Shown: positions 28,762 through 38,772 of the stretch, one piece after another
Layout of the letters: every line of letters starts with the position of its first letter
How positions within the stretch are numbered: the stretch's first letter is position 1
Assembly (NCBI GenBank): GCA_019115185.1
Contig: DXDZ01000008.1
Span: 1 to 64,000, forward strand
Reading direction: 5' to 3'
DNA: 64,000 bases
Source: Candidatus Agathobaculum merdipullorum
Lineage (GTDB): Bacteria > Bacillota > Clostridia > Oscillospirales > Butyricicoccaceae
Program-made: the position numbers and the translations under genes
The notes under the pieces: generated by a model
Database searches by the model: none
What the model saw: the letters and a program-made list of their open reading frames with translations, nothing else
Told to the model about the DNA's origin: nothing

Positions 28762-29266
28762 GCCGTCCCCTCGCTTCCATTCTGCGCTTGCCGCGCTCGA
28801 TAAAACCGCGCTCGATCTGATAGCGCACGTTCACCCAGAAATAATGTCGGTCGAGCGTCTGCACATAGCAGGTCAGCGCGCCGACGCGGTTGCCGCCGAG
28901 CACATCCGTGAAAATCTGGTCGCCCACCACGGCAATCTGGCTTAGCGGCAATCCCAGCCGCTTTGCCGCCCGACGGAAGCCGCCTGCCAACGGTTTTGCC
29001 GCCCGGCAGATATATTCCGCGCCCAGCGCCTCACAGAATTTCCCCACGCGCGTCTCGCGGTTGTTGGAAAACACCAGCACCTGCAGCCCGGCCTCGCGCA
29101 GCGTGCGCACAAAAGGCGCGAGCGTATCCGGCGGCAGCGCCGCCTTGTGCGAAGCCATCGTGCCGTCCAGATCAATCAGCACGCCGCGAACCCCATGCTG
29201 CTCCAGCAGCGCGGGCGTAATATCATAAATGGAATCAAACACATAATCCGGAATCAGTTTGCTCAT
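28754..29266 (-). CDS. YqeG-family HAD-IIIA phosphatase
   Basis: VRGVLIDLDGTMASHKA, LVFSNNRETRVGKFCEALGAEYICRAAKPLAGGFRRA, QIAVVGDQIFTDVLGGN. Confidence 0.92.
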   Translation of the reverse strand: MSKLIPDYVFDSIYDITPALLEQHGVRGVLIDLDGTMASHKAALPPDTLAPFVRTLREAGLQVLVFSNNRETRVGKFCEALGAEYICRAAKPLAGGFRRAAKRLGLPLSQIAVVGDQIFTDVLGGNRVGALTCYVQTLDRHYFWVNVRYQIERGFIERGKRRMEARGRHE

Positions 29267-29392
29267 TCGTTCACTCCTGCGTTCTCACTTTGGCGAATGC
29301 CACATATAGTGTAATAGAATTTGTCCAAAAAGTCCAGTGCAGCGCCGCGAAACCCTCTGTGCGCCGCTGCCCCGAACACAAGGGAGTCGATC

Positions 29393-30166
29393 ATGATGGT
29401 ATATACGAAAAATCTGGTGCTGGTATGCACCGGCCGAGATACGGCACGCGCCGCCGGGCAGGGCATGCCCGTGCTGCACCTTTGTCTGGGCATCACGCCC
29501 AAGGGCGCTTTACAGCGTTTACAATTGCCCACCGCGCAGGCGCACTGTCTGCTCGGCTTGTGCGACCCACCGCTCGATCTGGCCATTTGCAACCCGGATC
29601 GTTTGGCGACAGATCTGGTTTTTGAGGCCAAACGCACGGGCGCTCCCGGCGTATTCGCGGATTTTGAACACGACACACCGCGCGGTCGTGCGCTGCTGAC
29701 CGCCTTTGATGCCGCGCTGCACGAGGCGGATATTCCGTTTTTCGTCCCGCTTGCCTGCGGCCGACAATTGACCCACGCGGTTTTGACCACACCGACCGCT
29801 CTTTCCGGCGGCAGTCTGACTGCCTATATCTCGTCCTTGCAGGGGATCTACGGTGCAGCGCGCATCGCGGCGTTTTTGCAGCCCATCTCGCAGGATTTCA
29901 TGCTGCCGTCCTTGTCTCCGAACGGCAAAACCCTGACCAAAACCGAACGCAACGCGCTGCTCGAACGGACAGGGGCACAGGCGTTCTTCTCGCGCGAGCT
30001 ATGCGCCAAATACTTTACCTATACCGACCAGGACGGCCGCGCGCACTTTGTGCTGTTCGACGATGCCTCCACGCTGGAGGCCAAGCTCGCGCAGCTGACC
30101 GGCTGCGGCGTGCAAACCGTGTTTGCGCTGTTCCCGGATGCCGCCGAGCTGCTCAATCCGTCGTGA
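29393..30166 (+). CDS. hypothetical protein (possible TIM-barrel/glycosidase-like)
   Basis: 257-aa ORF with AAGGGAG SD; no confident family. Confidence 0.6.
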   Translation: MMVYTKNLVLVCTGRDTARAAGQGMPVLHLCLGITPKGALQRLQLPTAQAHCLLGLCDPPLDLAICNPDRLATDLVFEAKRTGAPGVFADFEHDTPRGRALLTAFDAALHEADIPFFVPLACGRQLTHAVLTTPTALSGGSLTAYISSLQGIYGAARIAAFLQPISQDFMLPSLSPNGKTLTKTERNALLERTGAQAFFSRELCAKYFTYTDQDGRAHFVLFDDASTLEAKLAQLTGCGVQTVFALFPDAAELLNPS

Positions 30167-30632
30167 TCGGCGCGGTTTTCGCCCGTGTCAGAGCAATCAG
30201 ATCCGCCGGGGCGCACTCGATCTGGTAGCCGATTTTACCCGCCGATACGATGACGGTCGGGATCGCGTTCACGCTCTCGTCAAACACCGTCGCAAACGCT
30301 TTTTTCATGCCGACCGGCGAGCAGCCGCCGCGCACATAACCGGTCAGGCCCAGCAGCTCCTTGACATGCACCATTTCCACCGACTTCTCCCCTGCGGCCT
30401 TGGCAGCTTTTTTCAGGTCAAGCTCCTTCGCCACCGGGATGACAAACACATGATAGCTGCCCGAGCGACCACGCGCCACCAGTGTTTTAAACACCTGTTC
30501 GATATTCTGGCCGAGCAGTTCGGCCACCGTCACGCCGTCCACGGCTTCCTTGCCGTGCGGATATTCATGTGCGGTATACGTGATTTTATGCTGTTCGAGC
30601 ACGCGCATCACATTGGTTTTGTCCGATGCCAT
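30153..30632 (-). CDS. ybaK: YbaK/EbsC-type Cys-tRNA(Pro) deacylase
   Basis: VMRVLEQHKITYTAHEYPH, VFKTLVARGRSGSYHVFVIPVAKELDLKKAAKAAGEKSVEM, GYVRGGCSPVGMKK. Confidence 0.94.
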   Translation of the reverse strand: MASDKTNVMRVLEQHKITYTAHEYPHGKEAVDGVTVAELLGQNIEQVFKTLVARGRSGSYHVFVIPVAKELDLKKAAKAAGEKSVEMVHVKELLGLTGYVRGGCSPVGMKKAFATVFDESVNAIPTVIVSAGKIGYQIECAPADLIALTRAKTAPITTD

Positions 30633-30701
30633 TTTTCTCGCTCCAATCTGCGTTTTATACAGATATTATAGCTTCCATTTGTGCAAAGCGCAAGAAATAT
30701 C

Positions 30702-30733
30702 AAAAGGGTTTCTCCATTGGAGAAACCCTTTTT
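30702..30733 (-). terminator. intrinsic terminator of the SLH/efflux operon
   Basis: AAAAGGGTTTCTCC-ATT-GGAGAAACCCTTTTT. Confidence 0.9.
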
Positions 30734-30744
30734 CTCTTGCCTCA

Positions 30745-32592
30745 TCATATGGGACGCGCCACCACGATGCGGATGCGTCCGCCGTCGTCCGTGTCCTTGT
30801 CGTAATAGCAGGTAATGTCATATGCATTCAGATTATTGCGCAGCTCGGTCAGGGACAGCAGGCTGTAATCCGAGTTCTCATACAGATATACCGCACAGTC
30901 ATCCCAGAACAGCCAGCTTTCGCCGTCCTCGGTCACGCCAAGCTGGGTAATGCTGTCCGGATTTTTGATCTGCTCGAGTGCGCGCACGGATTGCAGCTGT
31001 CCATTCTCAATTGTCAACCGCGCCGGGCCAACCGACGCGCCAAGCGACTTTCCGCTGGTGGACAACGTCTGCTTTTCGCCACCCACCAAATAGGTGTACT
31101 CGCCCGATATGCTTGTTTCGGTGGACTCGTTTTTGGCCGATGTGATGATCCCATATTCATACAGGTCGCCCGTAAAATCATTGAGAATAAGGTCGGTAAT
31201 CTCGCCCGCGTCATTGACCGCACAGTACCGCACATCGCTTTTTTCCAGCACCGCGCCGCTTAAGCGAGAATAGTACACTCGCACAGCTGTAGTATCGTTG
31301 ACATCCAGAATGCGCACATCGTTCGCCATGGTTTTGCTGCCGATCGTGTGTCCCGATACCGTGCCGGTCACCGATGTGGACCTCAGGATAGAAACATCGG
31401 TTTCGGACGAGCCGAAACCGATCGAAACAAAAGCACCTTCTTCAATCGAGGTCTTGGAGCAAGGATAAACGTAGCTGACGCCATCGGTTGCCGTAACCGT
31501 GATCGTTCGGGCGGTGTACGCATTGCCGACCGCGTTATAATAGGTCCCTGTGCCAGTCGCAGTCACCACGCCGGCAACAGACACAGCGTAATCCTCCGCC
31601 GGCAGCGCATAAGCCACCTTACCGTCCCGACCGAGCAGCAGAGTCACGACATCCCCAATATTCAGTCCGCCGAGCGCTGACAGCGCATAAGCCGCTTCGC
31701 TGGTCTCGATCTCATAGGTGATGCCTGCCACCGTCACAGAAGTCGGTGAGGAAGTGGAAGGCGACGCGGATTGATAGGTGCCGCTGACCGCATTAGCATA
31801 GGCCCAGATGGTCGAGTCATTGTAATAAATGACGTCATATTGCTGCACCGCGTCGGCAGTCGATGCATAGCCGTTGCGATAAACCGTTTTGTTTGCATCC
31901 GAAACAATATCGGTCAGGCTGCCCTCCACCACAAACGGCCCTTCCATCGTATCCGAAACCATGCTCAGATAGTCGATCTCGCCGTCGCTGTTCAGGGTAT
32001 AGCCCAGCGTCTGCGCATAAACCTGCCCATCCTTGGTATCTGCGTTTAACAGATTATAGAACAGATACATCATGTTGCGGCGTGTCATGGTCGTGCCCTG
32101 CGAAGCGGTCACACCCGTATCCAAACCGAGCGACTGATAAAGCGCAAGCTGTGCATAGGGATAAGAGCCGGAAAAATCCTCGGTCGTATAGCCGAGCAGC
32201 TTGAGACAACCGGTCGCTGCTTCCTCTAGCGTGACCGTCTGATCGGGCTTGTAGCTGCCGTCCAGATAACCAGTCAGCCAGCCCTGCTGTACTGCCGTTT
32301 TCACATAGCCCGCCGCCCAGTGCGTATAGGGTACATCCTTGAACGGCGAGACATTGGACGTACCCGCTACTTTATCCTTGTAGCTGGACGCTGCCACCAG
32401 CATTTTGGCATACTCCGCTCGGGTGACCGATTGGTCCAGATGCATATTGCCACTGGTATCACCCACCATGATGCCAGTCGAGCGAATCACCTGCTCGACC
32501 ACGCTTTCGGACACGCTGTCCGCCGCCAGCGCCGCGGGCAAGCTGCCTGCCAGCAGCACCGCCGCCAGCAACAGCGAAAGCATCTTTTTCAT
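30745..32592 (-). CDS. SLH-domain surface protein
   Basis: Signal peptide MKKMLSLLLAAVLLAGSLPAALAA; SLH repeats FKDVPYTHWAAGYVKTAVQQGWLTGYLDGSYKPDQTVTLEEAATG. Confidence 0.9.
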   Translation of the reverse strand: MKKMLSLLLAAVLLAGSLPAALAADSVSESVVEQVIRSTGIMVGDTSGNMHLDQSVTRAEYAKMLVAASSYKDKVAGTSNVSPFKDVPYTHWAAGYVKTAVQQGWLTGYLDGSYKPDQTVTLEEAATGCLKLLGYTTEDFSGSYPYAQLALYQSLGLDTGVTASQGTTMTRRNMMYLFYNLLNADTKDGQVYAQTLGYTLNSDGEIDYLSMVSDTMEGPFVVEGSLTDIVSDANKTVYRNGYASTADAVQQYDVIYYNDSTIWAYANAVSGTYQSASPSTSSPTSVTVAGITYEIETSEAAYALSALGGLNIGDVVTLLLGRDGKVAYALPAEDYAVSVAGVVTATGTGTYYNAVGNAYTARTITVTATDGVSYVYPCSKTSIEEGAFVSIGFGSSETDVSILRSTSVTGTVSGHTIGSKTMANDVRILDVNDTTAVRVYYSRLSGAVLEKSDVRYCAVNDAGEITDLILNDFTGDLYEYGIITSAKNESTETSISGEYTYLVGGEKQTLSTSGKSLGASVGPARLTIENGQLQSVRALEQIKNPDSITQLGVTEDGESWLFWDDCAVYLYENSDYSLLSLTELRNNLNAYDITCYYDKDTDDGGRIRIVVARPI

Positions 32593-32605
32593 ACTTTTCC
32601 TCCTT

Positions 32606-33781
32606 TTAATCATAGCGCAGCGCGTCGATCGGGTTGAGTTTTGCCGCCTTATTTGCCGGCATAAAGCCGAAAAACACACCGATGAACACCGAAACGCCAA
32701 AGCTGACACCGACCGCGCTCACCGACGGCGCAGCGTTGATGCCGATCGCCTGCCCAAGCGCGACCGCAACTGCTGCGCCGAACACAATGCCGATCACGCC
32801 GCCGAGCGCCGAAGTCGTACCTGCTTCAATGACGAACTGCCGCATGATATCACGTTTTTTTGCACCAAGCGATTTACGGATGCCGATTTCGCGTGTGCGC
32901 TCGGTTACCGACACCAGCATGATATTCATGATGCCGATGCCGCCGACCAGCAGCGAAATACCCGCAATGCCGACCAGCACCATGGTCATCATCGAGGTCA
33001 TCTCCTCCATCGAGTCGATCATCTCCTGCATATCGGAAATGGCGTAAAAATCGTCGTTTTCAAACACCGTATACAGGGCATTATCCAGAATGGTCGTGCC
33101 CTGCGCATTCAGAGAAGAATCCCATGTGGCGAAGGTGTAGGTAGAAATCTGGCCAAACGTCAGCTTGGATGCCGTCGTATACGGCAGATAAATGCAGTCG
33201 TCGGCCGAGCCTTCCGTGGAATCATCCTGCTGCTCGATCACGCCGACGATGGTCAGCGCATTGCCGTTGACCTTGATCGTCTGCCCGACCGCATTGCCGC
33301 CCAGCATATTCGCCACATACGAGCCGACAACTGCTACCTTACTGCGCGCTTCCAGATCTGCAAAGCTCAAAAACCGGCCGCTTTGCAGCCCAAGGCCGTT
33401 GATCTCGGCATACTGCTCGGACACGCCGCTGACCGTGGTGGACGAAAAGCTATCCGAATCAGTCCCGGTTTTGACCGAACCCATGACCATCACGGTCGGG
33501 CTCATGCCCAGGAACACATCGGTGTTTTCCTCATACAGGTCATACATATCATCCACATCCACCGTGCGGGACGAACCGCGCCCGGTGACGTTTACGGTCA
33601 GCATGTTGGTTCCCATATCCTCGAACATCGAAGTGACCTCACCCGTCATGCCCTGCATAAGCGAAACAAGGATGATAACCGATCCGACGCCGATGATGAT
33701 ACCCAGCATGGTCAGAAACGCGCGCAGCTTACTGCCAGCCAAACTTTTGAGCGCCAGCTTGAACGCCTGTGTAAATCCCAT
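32606..33781 (-). CDS. ABC transporter permease (MacB/FtsX family)
   Basis: LAGSKLRAFLTMLGIIIGVGSVIILVSLMQG and IAGISLLVGGIGIMNIMLVSVTERTREIGIRKSLGAKKRDI. Confidence 0.95.
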   Translation of the reverse strand: MGFTQAFKLALKSLAGSKLRAFLTMLGIIIGVGSVIILVSLMQGMTGEVTSMFEDMGTNMLTVNVTGRGSSRTVDVDDMYDLYEENTDVFLGMSPTVMVMGSVKTGTDSDSFSSTTVSGVSEQYAEINGLGLQSGRFLSFADLEARSKVAVVGSYVANMLGGNAVGQTIKVNGNALTIVGVIEQQDDSTEGSADDCIYLPYTTASKLTFGQISTYTFATWDSSLNAQGTTILDNALYTVFENDDFYAISDMQEMIDSMEEMTSMMTMVLVGIAGISLLVGGIGIMNIMLVSVTERTREIGIRKSLGAKKRDIMRQFVIEAGTTSALGGVIGIVFGAAVAVALGQAIGINAAPSVSAVGVSFGVSVFIGVFFGFMPANKAAKLNPIDALRYD

Positions 33782-33784
33782 CCG

Positions 33785-34516
33785 TCAGTCTCCTCTCGGG
33801 AAGGCCTCGCGCGCCGGGCCGTCAAAGATGATTTTTCCGTCCGCCACGCGGATAACGCGCTTTGCTTCCTGCGCGATGCTGTTGTCATGCGTAATCAGGA
33901 CGATGGTGTTGCCCTCGTCGTTGAGCTTCTGCAGGAAGTCCAGCACCTCGCGGCTGGTGCGCGAGTCAAGCGCGCCGGTCGGTTCGTCTGCAAGAATGAC
34001 CGAAGGGTTGCCCGCAAGCGCGCGGGCGATGGAAACGCGCTGCTGCTGACCGCCGGAAAGCTGGCTGGGCAGGTTTTTCTCCTTGCCCGCAAGACCGACG
34101 CGCGCGATCTGATACCGCGCCCGCTCGGCACGCTCATCCGAGGGTACGCCTGCATACAGCAGCGACAGCTCGACGTTTTCCTGCACGTTCAGCTTGGGGA
34201 TCAGGTTGTACTGCTGAAAAATGAATCCCAGCGTTTTATTGCGGATCTCGGCCTGCTCGTCATCAGTCAGCTCGGAAACGTCCTCACCGTTCAGAAAATA
34301 CTGCCCACTCGTCGGCACATCCAGACAGCCGATGATGTTCATCAGTGTACTTTTACCCGAGCCTGACTGCCCGACAATCGCCACAAATTCGCCCTTGTAA
34401 ATCTTCATCGAAACACCGTCCGAGGCGTGCACATCCGTGTCACCCATATGGTAAATCTTATAGATATCGCGCAGCTCGATCAGCGGTGTTCCGGTTGTTT
34501 CCTGTTGTGTGTTCAT
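33785..34516 (-). CDS. ABC transporter ATP-binding protein (MacB/LolD-like)
   Basis: [45 protein letters not shown]. Confidence 0.96.
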   Translation of the reverse strand: MNTQQETTGTPLIELRDIYKIYHMGDTDVHASDGVSMKIYKGEFVAIVGQSGSGKSTLMNIIGCLDVPTSGQYFLNGEDVSELTDDEQAEIRNKTLGFIFQQYNLIPKLNVQENVELSLLYAGVPSDERAERARYQIARVGLAGKEKNLPSQLSGGQQQRVSIARALAGNPSVILADEPTGALDSRTSREVLDFLQKLNDEGNTIVLITHDNSIAQEAKRVIRVADGKIIFDGPAREAFPRGD

Positions 34517-36351
34517 CACGGCATACCGCCTCCACCGCCGGCAGGCATTCCACCGCCGCCACCGGAGGGCATTCCGCCGCCTCCGCCGCCGGACATGGCG
34601 CCCATACCGCCGCCGGGCATACCGCCCATATCACCGCCGGGCATCATGCCCATTTCTTCCTCTTCACCGGAGGACTCATGCATCACCTGCGGCACATAGA
34701 CGATATCTCCTTCCGCAACGTCGGAGACGATCTCGATGAAATTATCATCCGACAAGCCGGTTTCCACCTCGACCGCCTTCCAGCCGTCCGGCAGCAGCGT
34801 ACCGTTTACCATTGTGCCGTCCGTATTCTTTGCGCTATCGTCCTTGACATATACGATATTGCCGCGCTGTACGGCAGAGATTGGTACGGCGATTGCATCC
34901 GCCGCTTCATCGACCACAATGGTCGCGTCCACGTTCATGCCGGGCAGCAAATCCTCAGGCGGGTTGTCGATCTGCACGGTGACCGGATAGCTGGTCACGC
35001 CATTTTCTGTCGTGCCCGCAACTGAAACCTTGGTCACCACGCCTTCAATGGGTTCTGCGCTCTCCAGCGAATCGCAGGTGATATTGACCGTCTGCCCCAC
35101 CGCGACCTGATTGATGTCCAGCTCGTCAAGCGAAATATCAAAGGTCAGATAAGACAGATCATAAATAACCGCCAGCGTCGTCTGGCCGTTGGTCGCGTCG
35201 AGCGTATCGCCCACCTTGGTGTTTTTGGTAATCACAGTGCCGTCGATCGGCGCGGTGATGGTATAGTCGTCCAGCTTATCGACGGTATTCTGATAGGAAA
35301 GCTGCTGCTGGGCAAGCGACAGCTTGCTGTTCTCCACTTGGTTTTCGACCGAGGTAGAGGACAGCGTCGCCACGGTCTGACCCGCGGACACGGACGAGCC
35401 CTCCCGGATGGACAGGCTCGCTACCTTGCCAGCGGTGTCCGCGGTTATTGTGAATTCGGACAGATAAGTAAAGTTTGCGCCCTGATTGCAGGCCACGCCG
35501 CCCACCGTTGCGCTTGCCGCCGACGAAGTGGACAGGCCGCCCGGATTACTCACCTGAATGGTCACATATCGGACGATCTGATAGCCGTCGAGCACGGTAT
35601 CCGCCGCATCAATGGCCGTCACCGTGCCGATGAGCGTCTCAAACGAACCGTCAATCGTAACCGTTGCCGCGGAGCCCACGCTGAATGTTGCCGCATCCGA
35701 GGCATTAAACGGCACGGTCAGCTCCATAGACGACGAATCGCGCACATCCGCAATCGTCGCGCCTGCCTGCACCTGATCGCCCGCCTCTACATACAGCTTG
35801 GTCACCACGCCGGATTTCTCCGATTTGACATTCAGATCATCCAGACTTTCCACCGTCTGGTTATAGCTGTTCTGGCTCTGCTGGAGCGAGAGCTGCGCCT
35901 GTTCAATCGAGTTTTTCGCGTCTGTGCTGTCGATTTCATACAGCACATCGCCCTTTTTCACCTCGTCGCCTTCCTCAAACGTGCAGGACAGCACTTCGCC
36001 CTGCACCGCGCTGGTGACATCATACTGATTGGCTGGTTCAATGGTGCCGGTTGCGGACAGCGTCAGCTGGATATCCCGTCGGGATGCTTCGCTCTCGGTG
36101 TAAGTTTGCGTCACCTCGCCCTTTCCAGACTGCAAAAAATGCCGCACGCCGAACGCGCCGACCAGCACAACCACCAGTACGACCGGAATGACCACCTTCT
36201 TTTTCAGCTTCCGGCGTTTCTTCTTTTTGCGGTGCGCACCCGGCGGTGCGCTTTCGGCAGACGGTTCTTCTTTGCTCTCGCTGCTTACAGAAAATGTTTT
36301 CTTTCCCTTTCGGGACTTTTTTTCGCGCAATGAATCAAACGGCAGTTTCAA
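34516..36351 (-). CDS. HlyD/RND-type periplasmic adaptor homolog with Gly/Met-rich C-terminal tail
   Basis: TM anchor, biotinyl-lipoyl-like [26 protein letters not shown], coiled coil, C-terminal [45 protein letters not shown]. Confidence 0.92.
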   Translation of the reverse strand: MKLPFDSLREKKSRKGKKTFSVSSESKEEPSAESAPPGAHRKKKKRRKLKKKVVIPVVLVVVLVGAFGVRHFLQSGKGEVTQTYTESEASRRDIQLTLSATGTIEPANQYDVTSAVQGEVLSCTFEEGDEVKKGDVLYEIDSTDAKNSIEQAQLSLQQSQNSYNQTVESLDDLNVKSEKSGVVTKLYVEAGDQVQAGATIADVRDSSSMELTVPFNASDAATFSVGSAATVTIDGSFETLIGTVTAIDAADTVLDGYQIVRYVTIQVSNPGGLSTSSAASATVGGVACNQGANFTYLSEFTITADTAGKVASLSIREGSSVSAGQTVATLSSTSVENQVENSKLSLAQQQLSYQNTVDKLDDYTITAPIDGTVITKNTKVGDTLDATNGQTTLAVIYDLSYLTFDISLDELDINQVAVGQTVNITCDSLESAEPIEGVVTKVSVAGTTENGVTSYPVTVQIDNPPEDLLPGMNVDATIVVDEAADAIAVPISAVQRGNIVYVKDDSAKNTDGTMVNGTLLPDGWKAVEVETGLSDDNFIEIVSDVAEGDIVYVPQVMHESSGEEEEMGMMPGGDMGGMPGGGMGAMSGGGGGGMPSGGGGGMPAGGGGGMP

Positions 36352-36521
36352 TCTTTGCTCCCTCCTGCTTGCGTTTTATTACCGCGTATCATCATAAGCG
36401 CAGTAGTTTGAAGAAAGATTGAAAAAACTGTAACTTAACAATTTTTCCATCACTCCTACACAAAAACTCCACATACACCGCGCACAATAAAAAGCACCCC
36501 TTGTAGGAAAGGAGATTCTTC

Positions 36522-37196
36522 ATGCGCATTCTTCTGATTGGGGCAACTGAGAATGAAAAGATTCCGCAAGCGCTCCGGCGCGACCATATTTTGTTCGACC
36601 ACATCCCACTGCCCGGCGCAGAGCCGCTTCTCTGCCCAGAGGGACTGTATGACGTCGCAGTCCTGCTGACTGATCGTGCAGGCAAAGCTGCAGCGCAGCA
36701 ATTAACCGCGCTCCTGCCTTCCCTGCGGGAGGACGGTATGTCCGTACCGCTGCTGGTCGTGGCGGCACATCTGTCCGCGCGCGACCGTATTCTGGTGCTG
36801 GACGCCGGCGCGGACGATGTGCTGACCCAGCCCTTTCTGATCGGTGAACTGCTGGCACGCATCCGTGCGCTCAGCCGACGCAGTCCGGTATTGCAGCCTC
36901 GCTTGCTGCAAGCGGGCGATTTATCGCTCGACCGCGGACACTGCATCCTGACAGGCCCCAGAGGCAATGTCCGGCTGTCCTGCAAAGAGCTGCAACTGGT
37001 CGAGCTGTTCCTGCTGCACACCGGACAGGTATTGCCGCGCGAAACGCTGCGGCAAAAGGTTTGGGGCATCGATAGCGAATCCGCCTATAACGCCATCGAG
37101 GTCTATTTATCTTTGGTGCGCCGCAAGCTGCGCACCATTGGCTCGGATGCCCAAATCCACGCCGAGCGCGGCGTGGGCTATTACATCGAGGCATAA
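36522..37196 (+). CDS. OmpR-family DNA-binding regulator with degenerate receiver domain
   Basis: C-terminal winged helix (VRLSCKELQLVELFLLHTGQVLPRETLRQKVWG...YLSLVRRKLRTIG...RGVGYYIEA); receiver lacks phosphorylation residues. Confidence 0.88.
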   Translation: MRILLIGATENEKIPQALRRDHILFDHIPLPGAEPLLCPEGLYDVAVLLTDRAGKAAAQQLTALLPSLREDGMSVPLLVVAAHLSARDRILVLDAGADDVLTQPFLIGELLARIRALSRRSPVLQPRLLQAGDLSLDRGHCILTGPRGNVRLSCKELQLVELFLLHTGQVLPRETLRQKVWGIDSESAYNAIEVYLSLVRRKLRTIGSDAQIHAERGVGYYIEA

Positions 37197-37197
37197 C

Positions 37198-37247
37198 AAA
37201 ACGTCCCCGCAGCCACATGCTTCTGCATGGGCCGCAGGGACGTTTTT
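37198..37247. terminator. bidirectional terminator
   Basis: ACGTCCCCGCAGCCACATGCTTCTGCATGGGCCGCAGGGACGTTTTT between convergent genes. Confidence 0.85.
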
Positions 37248-37252
37248 CTGCG

Positions 37253-37354
37253 TTACCAGCCGCGGTACTTGCCGCGCTCGATCGGGCCGAACAGGACATC
37301 TGTCCAATGCCGGAACCAATCCCACAGTCCATTTATTCTGTTATCCTGTTTCAT
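37253..37354 (-). CDS. candidate small protein (33 aa)
   Basis: MKQDNRINGLWDWFRHWTDVLFGPIERGKYRGW with perfect AAAGGAGG SD 8 nt upstream of the ATG; stop sits just before a terminator. Confidence 0.55.
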   Translation of the reverse strand: MKQDNRINGLWDWFRHWTDVLFGPIERGKYRGW

Positions 37355-37483
37355 ACCGCGATCCTCCTTTGTATTTCTGATTTTATTCTATCCGATTTTA
37401 CCCAGCCTGTCCCTCACAAAACTGTGAAATTTTTCTTAAGAATTTATGAAGGGGCGGTCCGCATGGGACCGTCCCTTCTCGCT

Positions 37484-38752
37484 TTAGTCCTCGTCTTCCG
37501 GTGCATCCGCGCCGTCTGTCAGCCCAAGCACCGACTGGCTTTCCGCTTCGCTCAGCTCGGTCACGCCCTTGAGCTTGCGACGGATCGCGCGTGTGCGCGT
37601 GCCGACCAGCTTATCCAGCTCGCGGCTGGCCTGATCGAGCCGGGTCTGGGTCTGCGTCAGGCAGGCTTCAAACTTGTCAAACTCGGTCTTGACCGCGCCC
37701 AGAACGCTCCACACCTCACCCGAGCGCTTCTGAATCGCAATTGTGCGGAACGACATCTGCAAGCTGTTGAGCAGCGCTGCCATCGTGCTTGGACCTGCGA
37801 TATTGACATGGTAATCACGTTGCAGCACCTCCACCATGCCGCGGCTGACCGCTTCGGCGTACAGCCCCTCAAACGGCAGAAACAGGATGCCGAAATTCGT
37901 GGTGTACGGCGGCTCGAGATACTTGTCGTGTATATCTTTGGCCTCGGACTTGAGCGTAGCGATCAGCGTCTTGGCGCAGGCGTCGATCTGCTCGCGTGAG
38001 CCGTCCTCATAGGCGTCGCGCAGCGCGCCGTAGGTGTCGCCCGGGAACTTGGAGTCGATCGGCAGCCAAACATGCCCGCCGTCCTCGACCGGCAGCTTGA
38101 CCGCGTATTCGACCACATTGCGGCTGCCCGGCCGCGTAGCAACGTTGACGGCATACTGCTCAGGCGCGAGGATATCCTCCAAAATTGCACCCAGCTGGAT
38201 TTCGCCCACAATGCCGCGTGTTTTGACATTGGTCAGCACCTTTTTCAGGTCGCCCACGCCCTGCGCGAGCGTCTGCATTTCGCCCAGTCCTTTATAAACC
38301 TGCTCCAACCGCTCGTTGACCAGCCGGAAAGACTCGTTCATCCGCTCGGACAGAGTCTTTTGCAGCTTCTCGTCCACGATCTGTCGCATATCATCCAGTT
38401 TTTTGTTGTTGTCCGCCTGCATGGCGCGCAGGTTCTGATCCACCGTCACGCGGATGTTCTCCAGATTTTGCGTGGTTTCCGCGGTAAAGCCGTGCAGCCG
38501 CCGCTCAAACTGACCGAGCTGGTCGGTCACCGCGCTCATTTTGCCCGCAAGGCTTTTATCCATGACGGACAGCTGGTTCATCTGTGTCTCGCGTCCTTCG
38601 CGCAAATTCTGGTTGACCAGTGTGCCCAGCGCAGTGATCGAACTGCTGGCGTCACCGCCGCCGGACGGCTGCTGCCGTCGGGTGAGCAGCACGATGACCA
38701 GCACCAGCAGCACAACGACCAGCGCCAGCGTGATAATGGGTATGTATTGCAT
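37484..38752 (-). CDS. rmuC: DNA recombination protein RmuC
   Basis: RGIVGEIQLGAILEDILAPEQY, LPIDSKFPGDTYGAL, FGILFLPFEGLYAEAV, ISGPSTMAALLNSLQMSFRTIAIQKRS-like motif. Confidence 0.95.
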   Translation of the reverse strand: MQYIPIITLALVVVLLVLVIVLLTRRQQPSGGGDASSSITALGTLVNQNLREGRETQMNQLSVMDKSLAGKMSAVTDQLGQFERRLHGFTAETTQNLENIRVTVDQNLRAMQADNNKKLDDMRQIVDEKLQKTLSERMNESFRLVNERLEQVYKGLGEMQTLAQGVGDLKKVLTNVKTRGIVGEIQLGAILEDILAPEQYAVNVATRPGSRNVVEYAVKLPVEDGGHVWLPIDSKFPGDTYGALRDAYEDGSREQIDACAKTLIATLKSEAKDIHDKYLEPPYTTNFGILFLPFEGLYAEAVSRGMVEVLQRDYHVNIAGPSTMAALLNSLQMSFRTIAIQKRSGEVWSVLGAVKTEFDKFEACLTQTQTRLDQASRELDKLVGTRTRAIRRKLKGVTELSEAESQSVLGLTDGADAPEDED

Positions 38753-38772
38753 AGAGAATAATTCCTTTCGGT

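Noticed and set aside
32405-34366. 653-aa plus-strand ORF opposite the ABC transporter genes
   Set aside because: Antisense to clear MacB-like permease and ATPase genes; no recognisable domain.
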